From contig BDDD01001382.1 of NCBI GenBank assembly GCA_001972305.1, forward strand, positions 14,628-78,627: a stretch of DNA of 64,000 bases, given 5' to 3'. The notes beneath the pieces were generated by a model, which searched no databases, was not told the origin of the DNA, and saw nothing but the letters and a program-made list of their open reading frames with translations. The stretch comes from Cephalotus follicularis. Its lineage: Eukaryota; Streptophyta; Magnoliopsida; Oxalidales; Cephalotaceae. The number at the start of each line of letters is the position of its first letter. Within the stretch, counting starts at the first letter, position 1. Made by a program: the position numbers and the translations under genes. Shown here piece after piece: positions 11,553 through 21,887 of this stretch.

Positions 11553-12524
11553 ATGAACTGCCTGTTATCGATCTAATTGATCACCACTGTACTGTTTATT
11601 GCACTCTGTACTGTTTGATTCACTGTTTGCTCTGTGAAATTCTATGTGGTTTTGCTTGAAACACTGGTTGCATGGCGGAGGCTGCCAGCGCCGGCTACTG
11701 GTAGGGTTGACCTAGGGGCCAGGAGTTGGCTGGGTGACTCACTGTACTGTACTGTTGCCTCGCTTGGTTGCCTGGAGCAGGGACCGAAGTGGGAGTGTAG
11801 CGTGGGGCCAGGAGTTGGCTGCGTTACATATACTGCCTGACTGTTGTGGTCCTTTATGGACATACTGTACTGCATGTTGGTCCTTTCGGACATTACTGTG
11901 ATTGTGGATGTGATCATGGCCGGATCACTACTGTACTGTTATTCTTTACATATATTCTCTTATATATGTACCCACTGTTATTTTACTGTACTGCAAAAAA
12001 TATATATTTTTCATATATATATAAACTGGTATTTCCTGCACTGCATCGTTTATGCTTACATTACATGACGTGCATTTATTGTTGATCCCGAGCTACTTTT
12101 ATGACTTAGCCGAGTGAGGACAAAGGCTAACCCCCTACTTTGCAGATTGATGCAGTGGACCGGTTGGACTGGCATGGGCGAAGAACAAGATGTTATGCTG
12201 TTTTGTTATTGGTTTTACTTTTGTAATAAACAGAGTTTTATTTAAGGACTACTACGTGCTGTACTTATGGTTCTGTTTAATGATGGGATTTAATATTGTA
12301 CTGTGATCACGCTCCGTTTTGTGGGCTATTAACAATGACGGAATTGTGTTAAGTAGCATGTAGTATGGGATGCACGTTACGAGTTTACAGCTTATGAATT
12401 CTTATGCTTCTGCTATTGACTTTTCATTTATAAGTTTAAATTTTATGGTATTTGCATAAGTTGTATTTATATGTTAATTGACTTTACCGCTTTAATGTTG
12501 CCTTCTCGAAAATGGGGTGTGACA

Positions 12525-14071
12525 GTTTCCATTGTGGTATGATGGGCCACCAACAGAAGGATTGCTGGAGGTACAATGGCTGGTGCTTGAGGTGCAGGTC
12601 ACCGGGTCATTCAGTGAAAGATTATCCGAAGAGTTCAGTGACAGCACCTACTGGGCCAGGAAGTGGTGGTGGTGCGGCGGCGGGACCGTCACAAAGGAGA
12701 GACACCGGCATGGGCATCGCAAAAGGTATAGTTTTTGTACTTGCTCAGACTGAGGTTCCATAGTCGACTTCCATTGTTAGAGGTACTCTGTATATCTATG
12801 GTTTTTCTGCTAGAGTGTTGATGAATTCTGGAGCATTGCATTCTTTTATATCTGCACGTTTTGCATCTTTCTTAGATGTTAGCCCTGACTGCATGTCATA
12901 TATGCTTGATGTGAGTACACCGACTAGGACTTCTATGTACACTAACTCGGTATATAGGAGTTGTGAGATGTCTATGGTAGGCATTTCTTTGTATACAGAT
13001 TTGATAGTACTACCTATCCATGACTTCGATGTTATACTGGGGATGGATTGGCTATCGGCACACCATGCTCGCATGGATTGCTATAATAAACCTGTGGATT
13101 TTTGTTTGCCCGACGAAACGACATTTCAGTTCAAGGGAGACAAAGGGTTCTTAACACCGATCATATCCTTTATTCGAGCATCGAGGTATTTAGAGAAAGG
13201 ATGCGAAGGATACCTAGCTTACGTAATTGATCGAAGAAAGGAGAAAGGTTTGAGTATGGAGGAGATTCTGGTTGTGTGTAAATTTTTGGATGTGTTTCCT
13301 GATGACTTGGGGTCTTTACCACCGAAGAGGAGTATGGAGTTTTTCATTGATCTTGTTCTTGGAACGACTCCTACCTCCAAGGCACCTTATCGGATGGCTC
13401 CTACCAAGTTGCGAGAGCTAAAGTTACAATTGCAAGACCTGATTGATAAAGGTTTTGTTAGACCCAGTGTTTCTCCGTGGGCTATGCCTGTGTTATTTGT
13501 CAATAAGAAAGATGGGTCGATGAGGCTTTGCATCGACTATAGAATGCTGAATAAGGAAACTATCAAGAACAAGTATCCTTTACCTCACATTGAGGATTTG
13601 TTTGACCAGTTGCAAGGGTCAAGGGTGTTTTCCAAGCTCGATTTGAGATTGGGTTATCACCAGTTGAGAGTAAGGGAAGGAGACATTGAGAAGACTGCCT
13701 TCCGGACACAGTATGGTCACTACGAGTTCTTGGTGATGCCGTTTGGTGTTACCAATGCGCTGCAGCTTTCATGTCATTGATGAATGACGTATTCTAGCCA
13801 TACCTGGTACAGTTTGTCGTAGTGTTTATTGATGACATACTGGTTCCTGTGCGAGATGACCTTTCTTGCGAAGAGTCGCTGGTAAAGATCATGGACTGGA
13901 AGTCACAAGTACTGAGTAACCGAACCATCTCCATGGTCAATGTTCAATGGCAGTTCCACCGACGGGATGAGGCTACTTGGGAACGCGAGGAGGATATCCG
14001 AGAGCGTTACCCACACTTGTTCTAGTACTGATTTTAATTTCGAGTACGAAATTCCTTGAAGGAGGGGTGGA
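12525..14071 (+). pseudogene. gag-pol: Element C internal region: gag end, protease, RT fused to chromodomain by deletion
   Basis: Begins inside a gag zinc knuckle (FHCGMMGHQQKDCW), and a second knuckle has Tyr for the last Cys. A TAG at 12761 interrupts the frame. The protease active site reads NSGALHSF where element B has DSGASHSF, so the catalytic Asp is replaced. The RT N-terminal half is open to about 13765 and then frameshifts. Near 13845 the RT catalytic block (FIDDILV) jumps straight to the linker before the chromodomain (RDDLSCEE). About 2 kb is therefore missing relative to element B: the rest of RT, RNase H and integrase. The chromodomain is intact to 14025. The polypurine tract is at 14059-14071. 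Confidence 0.88.
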
Positions 14072-14261
14072 TGTAACGCCTGGGAATTTCATGCATTCTA
14101 ATAATTTAATTTCCAATGTAACCTTATCATGGAATTAATGAGAATAATGGAATTCTCAACTTTGATGATGTTTTCCAAACTATAATGATATTGATTTTGG
14201 AGTAGGAATGGTAAAGAAATGTTAAAGAGTGCATTTTAAGTCAAACGACACAGTTTTGGGC

Positions 14262-14405
14262 TGAAAGCGTCGACGCCTAGGCAGCAATGATCCGCACGTG
14301 AATCATGCACATGCATGTCGAGGCCTAGCGATGACGTCGATGGCTTTGATACAAAATGCTATAAGCCTCGATGCCTTCATATAAACGTCGACGCTTAGAG
14401 TCGAC
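14262..14405 (+). repeat. GTCGAC palindrome array 1 in LTR C
   Basis: Units near 14265 (AAAGCGTCGACGCCTAGG), 14335, 14365 and 14385, some decayed to GTCGATG or CTCGATG. Position corresponds to array 1 of LTR B. Confidence 0.65.
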
Positions 14406-15059
14406 TGTTTGGCACGTTATTCTACTAACAGGATAATGTGCAAAGGGAAATGATTTAGGATCTTTTGCAGGCACCTTGAGGCATGAATTGGGACGTGTTG
14501 ACCTGAAAAACGCAGAGAAAGAAGAAGACAAAAACAGGAAAGGGAAAAGAACAGGGGTGTGTGGGTGTGTACATTCAAGGCAGGGGGAAGAAAGAGAAGG
14601 GAACCATCAGCTTAAAAGCACCCTCTCCTTCACCCCTCTCTTCCTTAAACACCAGTGGAAAGAAAAAGGAAAAGAAGCCAATGAGAAACACAGTGAGAAT
14701 TCGTAGAGAGAATAAGAGAGAGAGAGAGCTTTCCACCACAGCTAGCCGATTGGAAGCTTGGAGAGCTTGAGGATTGGAGGTGCTCGGACCTGGGAGCTCA
14801 ACCACCACGGATTCTCTCCTAACTTGATGCTATAGGTAGGGGAAGCTATAATTGTATTTTGTGTTCAATATTTGGTGTTTAGTCAGTGATGTTTATGCAT
14901 GGCCTGTTGAACTATTTTTTTTATCACTGAATGGATGCCATGTTGTACTGGATGTGTATTATGATGTTGCATGTCATTTTTCTGGGCTTTATACATGTTG
15001 GGTTGCATGTTATTGTGTTGGAAATGTTACTGGTTTGTCACGACGCGAGGAAGAAAACG

Positions 15060-15275
15060 ACTGACGCTCGAAAACGTCGATGCCTTTGGTAAGCGTCATT
15101 GCTTTGTACTGTGAACTGCGTTTTATTTACTGAATACATTTTTAAACATCGACGCCTATGGCAGAAGACATCTACGCCTAAGGTACAGAAAGTGCTGATG
15201 CCAAGGATAGAGCGTCGACGCTTAAAGGACATAAACGTCGACGCCCAAAGTAAAACATCGACGCTTTAGGGTCTT
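15060..15275 (+). repeat. GTCGAC palindrome array 2 in LTR C
   Basis: About eight units, including AAAACGTCGATGCCTTTGG, AGCGTCGACGCTTAAAGG and AAACATCGACGCTTTAGG. Position corresponds to array 2 of LTR B. Much of the variation is C to T or G to A at CpG. Confidence 0.75.
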
Positions 15276-16567
15276 GTTTGGACAGTTCTTACGATTTTGA
15301 CGGCCGATGATCCCAATTTCTTTTAGGATGCATTTGAGCATTTGTATGCATTGCATATGTACTGTTACTTCATTTTTATTGACTGTCTATAAATTGATTA
15401 TGATTTCTAAGTTCTGATATTTAGAAATGCATATGTGAACTCGGAATACACTGTGTTGAGTACGAAAATATATATTGGATAATAACGTATTTTTGAACAA
15501 ACTGGGGAAGCGATTTCCACCACTTAACTGTTTAAAGTATTTTATATTTATTGAAAATACATATTTTAAATGTTTATCACTTTCGAAAATATTTTGAAAT
15601 GAACTGCCTATTATTGATCTAACGATCATTATCGTACGGTTTACTACACTATTATTGTGGCTATTCACTGTGCTTGCTCTGTAAATTTACTGTGTTTGTG
15701 CTTGAGATGTACTAGTTGCGTGGCGGAGACTGCCAGCGTTGACTAGTGGTACGGTTGACCTAGGGGCCATGAGTTGGCTGGGTAACTCACTGTACTGTAC
15801 TGTTGTCTTGCTTGGCTGTCCAGAGACGCGACCGAAGTGAGAGTGCAACGTGGGGCTAGGAGTTGGTGACGTTGTACATACTGACCGCCTGTTTGCTGGT
15901 CCATTCCGGACACTACTATGCTTGTTGATGTAGCCCTGGCCGGGTTACTACTGTGCTTTTATTGCATACATATATTTTCCTATACATGTCCCTACTGTTA
16001 TTTTACTGTACCGCTAACTTATATATATCTTCATATATATATATAAACTGGTATTTCTACTACACTGCATCACTAAGCATACATTACATGACATGCATTT
16101 AATGTTGATCCCAAGTGCACTTATGCCTAGCCGAGTGAGGACAAAGGCTAACCCCCTACTTTACAGATTGATGCAGTGGACCAGCTTTGGGAATCAGCAT
16201 GGATGAACTACAAGTTTTAATAATGTTTTTACTAGAGGTTATGTCCCTTTGGGTGTTGTTAAGCTTGTTATGTATTAAATGGATGATGTGTACCATACTT
16301 CCGGTTTACTTAACTTTTGATATTACCGAATAAGGTATTTTGGATCACTCTCCGTTTCGTGGGCTTTTAACTATGACAGACATGTTTTTGGTAACGTGTA
16401 GTATGGGATGCACGTTATGTACTTTTCAGCTTATGAGTTTTAATGCTTCCGCAACTGATATCTCGTTTGAAAAGTTTAAAATTTTTTATGGTTTTTGCAT
16501 AAGCTGAATCTTATTTGTTAATTGCCTTTGCCACTTTTAATGTTGTTTCTGAAAATGGGGTGTGACA

Positions 16568-18131
16568 AGGAAGGTGGTTTGGTTGAATGTTCTATCCTAG
16601 AAAAAATCTCAAATGTGGTAGAGATGATTTGCAACCTCCACCTACTAAGAGTTATGGAACTTGAGAGGAGGGATCTTTTTGCTTCTATCTTCAAGAACAT
16701 TGGAGTTCTAGAACTCCATTAATGGAGATCTCCAACTTCAGTGATAAAGGAGGAAGAAGTGAGGAAAGAGAGAGTCAGCCGAGAGCATAGAGAAGCCATA
16801 TAAGAGCAATGAATTACAATTTCCTTAGTAAGTTATTGTCGTGTGCACGTGTGATAATGAAAAAAAAATATCTCTTCTCACATAACATATCAACCAATGA
16901 AATGGTAGCGACACACACTCACTCTCGTCCACTTGAAATGCCAGGCCAAATGAGGAAGCTTACGGATCAAGTAATAAGACATGTGTTACTTAAGGGCTAA
17001 GTAAGTTGAATAGTCAACTAACTAAACCCATTAGCTTCCAACAAAGAAGTAAGTAATAAGTTACATTTGCACCATCACATTAGGTGCCATTTGGGCTGGC
17101 CCAAATCCAAGACTTACCAAGGCATACGGTTAGGCCTGAATGCTCACTCTCTCTCTCCACGAATTACTCAATAATTCATAAATGACAAAAATAACCCTTA
17201 GCTCAGAATAATCTATTTATGGTGCTGCTTGAACTCACTTCCTCAGAAATTATAAAGTCCAGTAAAATAAATGTTCACTAACAAAGTAACAACTCCCTGA
17301 TACGATCCTCTCACTAAATGACATTTGCCACTCACATGTGAACTGTTTTCAAAACCAGGTACGACACGAAAGCCTGGTTAGTTCTTGTACAAAGATAAAT
17401 TTTGCAGAACATCCCAAGTTTCTTGTATGACCATCCCAATAGTCTTTCGAATATCTAAATAGCCCCGGTATGATATCTTATCATTCCCCAGATCCATGGA
17501 CCGAAGTTCCATGTCTATCATTCATTAACCGGTTAACCAGTGCTTTACTCTGTCATTGGTCTATGTATCATGTATCTCTCATCATACTTGGCTCCGACAA
17601 TGGACTAGATGTCAACCCTAGGTAAGACCATGATAACTATAAATTTATGAACGTACTGAGACTATCGAAAGACATCCCAGGAAACCACTCATTTCCAATC
17701 TACCTACACCTAGCCAAGATTTAAGTGATCAACAGACATAATTGTTATAGAGCCTCTGGCCATCAATTTGGGTGTGACAATTCCATCTTGTGCACTCGCC
17801 CATACATCTCGATGAAGTTCCCAGAAGACCCAAAGACAACCCTTTTGCCAACACATGGCAAGTGCTGGGAAAGGAAAAAATCAAAGCCAAGCGATTACTA
17901 CACAATGCATGCCAGCCGCTTAGGTCTAATGATACAAAGAAAATCACGTATGATCTACTACTTTCCTTCGATTATACACTACCAAAAAAATACGAACCCT
18001 ATTGACAGAGGTATGACTCTCCAAATAGGTAACCTATGGTGGGTCGGTTCAGTGACATGCCTCCTGGAATGCACCCTGCATAAGCTTTAGGATAAATCCA
18101 AATGGCAATGAGATCATATGTCCTCCTTAAC
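16568..18131 (-). repeat. Copia X 3' LTR, left piece (interrupted)
   Basis: Aligns over its right two-thirds with the solo LTR at 43449-45890: for example 17180-17390 with 44590-44790, and 17780-18110 with 45190-45530. The left end is abruptly cut by the Tekay cluster, and the right end is interrupted by the Sirevirus-like insertion at 18132. About 540 bp of the expected ~2.45 kb is absent and probably lies left of the window. No credible coding sequence. Confidence 0.75.
18127..18131. repeat. Left target-site duplication TTAAC of the Sirevirus-like element
   Basis: TTAAC immediately before the LTR start TGAAATG, repeated at 26976-26980 after the other LTR. Confidence 0.9.
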
Positions 18132-18600
18132 TGAAATGAACACTCTTGAAATATACAAGAGGGTGAAGGGATAGAAAAACTTCTTCGAATTTAGAGTGGT
18201 TCGGCTAACTCTTGCCTACGTCCACTTTTCCCAAGGGAGCTCCTTGAGTTTCCACTATCTCGAATTGATTAAGGCATCAATTCGTTACACCTTACAACTT
18301 CTTGATTGACCTCAATCACAAGAGACCTTAGAGGATTCTCTTCTTTTACAAGTAAAATGTGAAAGTGTTTACAAGATAACCTCTCAAATAGGTTGATATG
18401 AATAATACAGCTCACAATTTATAACACTCAGATAATCCCAAATAATAAAGCTTAGAAGCTTGTTAGAACACAATTGAGCACTTTGAGCTTTTTGCACACT
18501 AGAATGCTTTGAATATAAAATCTCTCTTGATTGTGTGATTCTTGTTGAATTGATGTGGTTCAGTGTTGTTCTCTTGTTTTCTTCTGAGGTTTCAATCTTC

Positions 18601-18608
18601 CTTTTATA
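18601..18608 (-). promoter_or_regulatory. TATA box of the Sirevirus-like 3' LTR
   Basis: Minus strand reads TATAAAAG, downstream in sense of the palindrome array. The partner LTR has the same box at 26220-26227. Confidence 0.65.
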
Positions 18609-18699
18609 GGCATAAAATATTTGTAGCCGTTGCATAAATCATGGAAGCTTTTGATTTAATAATGTGTAGTTGCAATCTTTGAATTTGTCTTCTGCTGAC

Positions 18700-19250
18700 A
18701 TAAAGACGTCGATGTCTTTCAAAAGGCGTCGATGCCTTTGGTCGTTGATAGTCGTTGGAAGTGCGAGTACTAGCCGTTCCATGTTTCCCGGGTCTTGTTC
18801 ATTTAAAAAGATATCGATGTCTTTTTAAAGGCGTCGATGTCATTTCTGGGAAATCTCCAGGATTTGAATCTTTAAACATCACATCGACTTCTTCTGTAGG
18901 GGTCGATGTCTTTTCTGGGAAATGCAGATAGCTCTAGAAAGGCGTCGATGTCTATTGAAAGGAGTCGATGTCTTTCGTACGAACGTCGATGTCTTTACTG
19001 ATAAGCATCGATGTCATCACTCGAAATTGTCATGTAACTTTGACACCTAAAGACATCGATGTCTTTCTGATAGGGATCGACTTATTTCGTACGGACGTCG
19101 ATGTCTTTACTGATAAGCATCGATGTCATCACTCGAAATTGTCCTGTAACTTCTGGTACGAAAGGCGTCGATGTCTTCTTTAAATGAGTCGATGTCTTTC
19201 TGTACGGACGTCGATGTCATTACTTGAGAGTCGATGTCTTCTTCTGCAGA
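18700..19250 (-). repeat. GTCGAT palindrome array in Sirevirus-like 3' LTR
   Basis: About 20 units of an 18-bp near-palindrome. Examples are AAAGACGTCGATGTCTTT at 18702-18719 and AAAGGCGTCGATGCCTTT at 18722-18739, whose arms differ in a matched way. A longer segment near 18960-19040 is partly duplicated at 19080-19150. Confidence 0.88.
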
Positions 19251-19357
19251 TGGTATTTTGCTTTGGTATTGAACATGTAATTTCTTGCACATCAAGTAAA
19301 CTTGTCAAATGCAAATATGTTATCATCAAAACTAAGATTGAGACTAAATCGTCAACA

Positions 19358-19372
19358 ATCTCCCCCTTTTTG
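19358..19372 (-). other. Polypurine tract of the Sirevirus-like element, with two extra copies
   Basis: Minus strand reads AAAAAGGGGGAGAT directly before the 3' LTR. Similar tracts lie at about 19604-19620 and 19662-19675. Multiplied tracts are a described Sirevirus trait. Confidence 0.8.
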
Positions 19373-19375
19373 ATG

Positions 19376-20114
19376 ATGACAAAAATTTGCTCAAAAGGCA
19401 TAAATTAAAGTAATACCAATTTAAAGACATAGCAAATATCAATAGAGATAATTTATAATGTAAGTAATGGCAATGTTCATGCAATAAATAAGCAATGAGT
19501 TTGAGTCTTAATCTCTCATTTTGAGCTTTTTCTCCCAAAATTCATAAACTCAAGCATTTTGAGCCTATTCTCCCCAAACATATTTCTTTTGAACCATTAG
19601 CATTTCTCCCCCTTTTTTGTATAGCATCAAAAAGTTCTACAAAAGGCAGAAATCATTAGCTCCCCCTTAATAAAAGCAAGGGTAAAGAGAGTGAATATAG
19701 GCATTATGCATAAAAATATCAAAATATCGATAATGAATATAATTATAGGAAATAATTGAGAAAACACATTCATTTAACACAATTATATCATAAATCAAAT
19801 ATATATTCATACAACACAATTCATAAAACTGTATAAACATCATCTCATAAACATAATAAACATTTCATTAATATCATAAATTCATTAACAAACATTGTTC
19901 TTACAAAACTATAAACACTAAGTTTCATTACAACACAACTAAAAACAAAAACAAAAAAAAACAGCAACAAATAGAAAACAACAACAACAAGATCAGACAG
20001 CAGGAGGAGGGGCATCGAAATCGGATTCATCGCCCGAAGTCTCTTCGCAACGATCAATAGTCTTAGAATCGGCAAGTTTTCGTTCCATTCTTTTGAGACG
20101 CCTCTTAACGACTT
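19376..20114 (-). other. 3' non-coding region of the Sirevirus-like element
   Basis: AT-rich sequence between the extra ORF and the polypurine tract, holding the additional purine tracts. I see no credible coding sequence. Confidence 0.6.
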
Positions 20115-21344
20115 TTAGATCGTAGTAGATGGTGTCATCAACATTTTCGAAGTCGGAATGAAGTATTCCATGATCTTTCTCCAATCTAGTGAGCCCGTGT
20201 TGACTTGCTCAAATTTATCTTCAAGCGAGGCTTGCATGGAAGCAAATTGAGAACGCATGAACTCCATCACTCTGTCATAATTAGTAGTGGAAGAGCTTCC
20301 TTGAGCTTGAGCCTGAGCAGGCGCAGCTTCTCCTTGAGCTTCCCAAGGAGGGTTATCTTCTTGCTCTTCAATAGCAATCCTTGGCCCTTGATCCACTTTG
20401 GGGCAATAAGTCCAAATCCCTTCCTGTTTCTTCCACCCCATCCGATTCAAAGTACTCTTGTTGTACGTGTCTTCTTTCTTCAATTTGGTTGCTATCTCTC
20501 CTTCTAGCTGAATATGACAATGTTGGAAGACTTTGGTAAGAATTGATCCGAAGGGAAGTACGGATTTCTTTTGTGAGAATGCTCTTACCATAGTCTTGAG
20601 AATGAGGAGAGGAAAACAAAATTCAACTTTAGAAAGGATGCACCACATGAGAAAGACTTGCATCCGAGACAACTTTGCATACCCTCCACTGGTGGGTAGA
20701 ATTTGATGTACAATAAGATGGTGGAGAAGTCTATGGTCCACTGATAATTTATTGGTGGTCAGTGCCATATTGGGATGAACATTTGGATCATTTGGGTACA
20801 AAAGAGACAAAATTTGGTTAGGGTGAAAACCCTCAACCTCCGGCCATTTTTTGTGTTAAAAAACATATAAACTGGTATGGGGAATGTGTAGAATAGAGGC
20901 TAGAATCCTAGCATCTAGATAGATTCTCTCCCCTTTAACAGATGAGGACAGTGCAAATTCCTCATTGGGGCTAGAAACCATTCGAAGGTTAGAGTAAAAT
21001 TCCTTGAGCAATTTTATGTAAAAAGGGTCAAAAATTTGTACAAGAGGAATGAGATGGAGGTCCTCTAACCAAGAGACAAAGGAAAACTCAGAGGAACAGA
21101 AATCTAAATAGATATTTCTGCCTCCCATGACTATTTTATCAACAAACACAACATTTGTCAAAGGAACTTTCTCTTCGAATTTGGAATCCGATTGGAGAGC
21201 AGGATCAGGAGAAGGTTCTCTAATCTCAAGCCTCTGCTTTTTAGCAGATTTCGGAGGCTGAGAGGATGAAGCACCCTTCTTTTTGGCAGCAAGTTTCGAT
21301 CTAACCATTTTTACAAACAGTTGGTGAGCACAATGAAAAAGCAC
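20115..21344 (-). pseudogene. Extra ORF downstream of pol, one in-frame stop
   Basis: A sense-strand frame of about 410 codons broken by a single TAA at 20856-20858; both halves are in the same frame. A likely start is the Met at about 21311, opening a basic Lys/Ser-rich segment (MVRSKLAAKKKGASSSQ) that could be a nuclear-localisation signal. The middle has LLKEFYSNLR, then VKGERIYLDARILASILHIP, a pattern I associate with the 'putative plant transposon protein' family found in extra ORFs of plant retroelements. The C-terminal part has an Ala/Gln-rich linker (APAQAQAQG) and a short amphipathic stretch (MRSQFASMQASLEDKFEQVN). Function unknown. A palindrome array lies directly upstream in sense. 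Confidence 0.75.
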
Positions 21345-21504
21345 AGAGAATGCAGAAAACAGACGGATTGGAGGAGAGGAAAATAGTTTTTGATGTTGAA
21401 AACGGGTTTAGAAGATGTTTTACGAAATAGTAGAATGATTTTTGAAAGAAAAATCAGAGAGAAAAAATTTGAAATTTCTCAGAATAGGGTAGAAGTGATA
21501 AATG

Positions 21505-21790
21505 AACATAAGATCGACGTTTTTATGAAGAAGTCGATTTCTGAGTAAAAGACGTCGACGTGATTAAAAAGAAGTCGACATGTTCTTTAAATGAACGGAA
21601 GAAATCGATACAGAAAACGCTGCGTTTTGAAAAGCATCGACGCGTTTGAAAAGAAGTCGACGTGTTTCAAAGAGATCGATGTTTTTCAAAAAGGATCGAT
21701 GTGATTTTCATAAGTCATAAATTTTTCCAGAAAAGAAGTCGACGTTATTTTGTAAGGCATAGAATTTCCAAAAAAGAAGTCGACGATTTT
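21505..21790 (-). repeat. Internal GTCGAC/GTCGAT palindrome array upstream of the extra ORF
   Basis: About a dozen units such as AAAGACGTCGACGTG, AAGAAGTCGACGTGTTTC and AGATCGATGTTTTTC. It lies between the end of pol (21888) and the extra ORF, outside either LTR. No clear TATA box lies between the array and the ORF. Confidence 0.8.
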
Positions 21791-21887
21791 GTAAAACAGA
21801 ACAGAAAATCAAGCCAAAAACAGAACAACAATCATCACATCAAATTAACATACAATCAAGCATTTCATTCAAACATAATAAACATCA

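Larger units (their letters stand above)
4616..12524 (+). mobile_element. Element B: Tekay/Del-like chromovirus with truncated 5' LTR
   Basis: Bounded by a 5' LTR remnant (4616-5308), PBS (5313-5325), gag, pol with chromodomain, polypurine tract (9970-9982) and a full 3' LTR (9983-12524). The 5' remnant aligns with about the last 690 bp of the 3' LTR with only scattered substitutions and small indels, so the two are sister LTRs of one insertion. Coding regions carry many stops and frameshifts, so the copy is not autonomous. Confidence 0.85.
9983..12524 (+). repeat. Element B 3' LTR (2542 bp), fused to element C
   Basis: Begins TGTAACGCCC and ends GTGTGACA, with TG/CA termini. Along it are palindrome array 1 (10150-10262), a purine/GA-rich stretch near 10600-10640, palindrome array 2 (11040-11225), an AT hairpin (11518-11552), an AT-rich stretch (11990-12030) and the terminal part shared with 4616-5308. 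No coding function is supported. The base after the terminus is already internal gag sequence of element C, with no PBS between. Confidence 0.9.
14072..16567 (+). repeat. Element C 3' LTR (2496 bp)
   Basis: Starts TGTAACGCCT and ends GGGGTGTGACA. It has the same architecture as LTR B (palindrome arrays, purine-rich stretch near 14690-14740, AT-rich block near 16020-16050, terminal block) but is clearly more diverged from LTR B than B's two LTRs are from each other. LTR B is therefore probably not C's original partner LTR. The five bases after the end (16568-16572, AGGAA) would be the right-hand target-site duplication; the left one is outside the window. Confidence 0.88.
18132..19357 (-). repeat. 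Sirevirus-like 3' LTR (1226 bp)
   Basis: Read on the minus strand it starts TGTTGACGATTTAG and ends TTCATTTCA. It lacks 67 bp present near 25715-25780 of the partner LTR; otherwise differences are scattered point changes. It carries the palindrome array (18700-19250) and a TATA box (18601-18608). Confidence 0.92.

Noticed and set aside
20115..21344. Extra ORF considered as an envelope-like gene
   Set aside because: No signal peptide, transmembrane segment or cleavage site visible. The basic N-terminus and domain pattern suggest a nuclear or nucleic-acid-associated protein instead.
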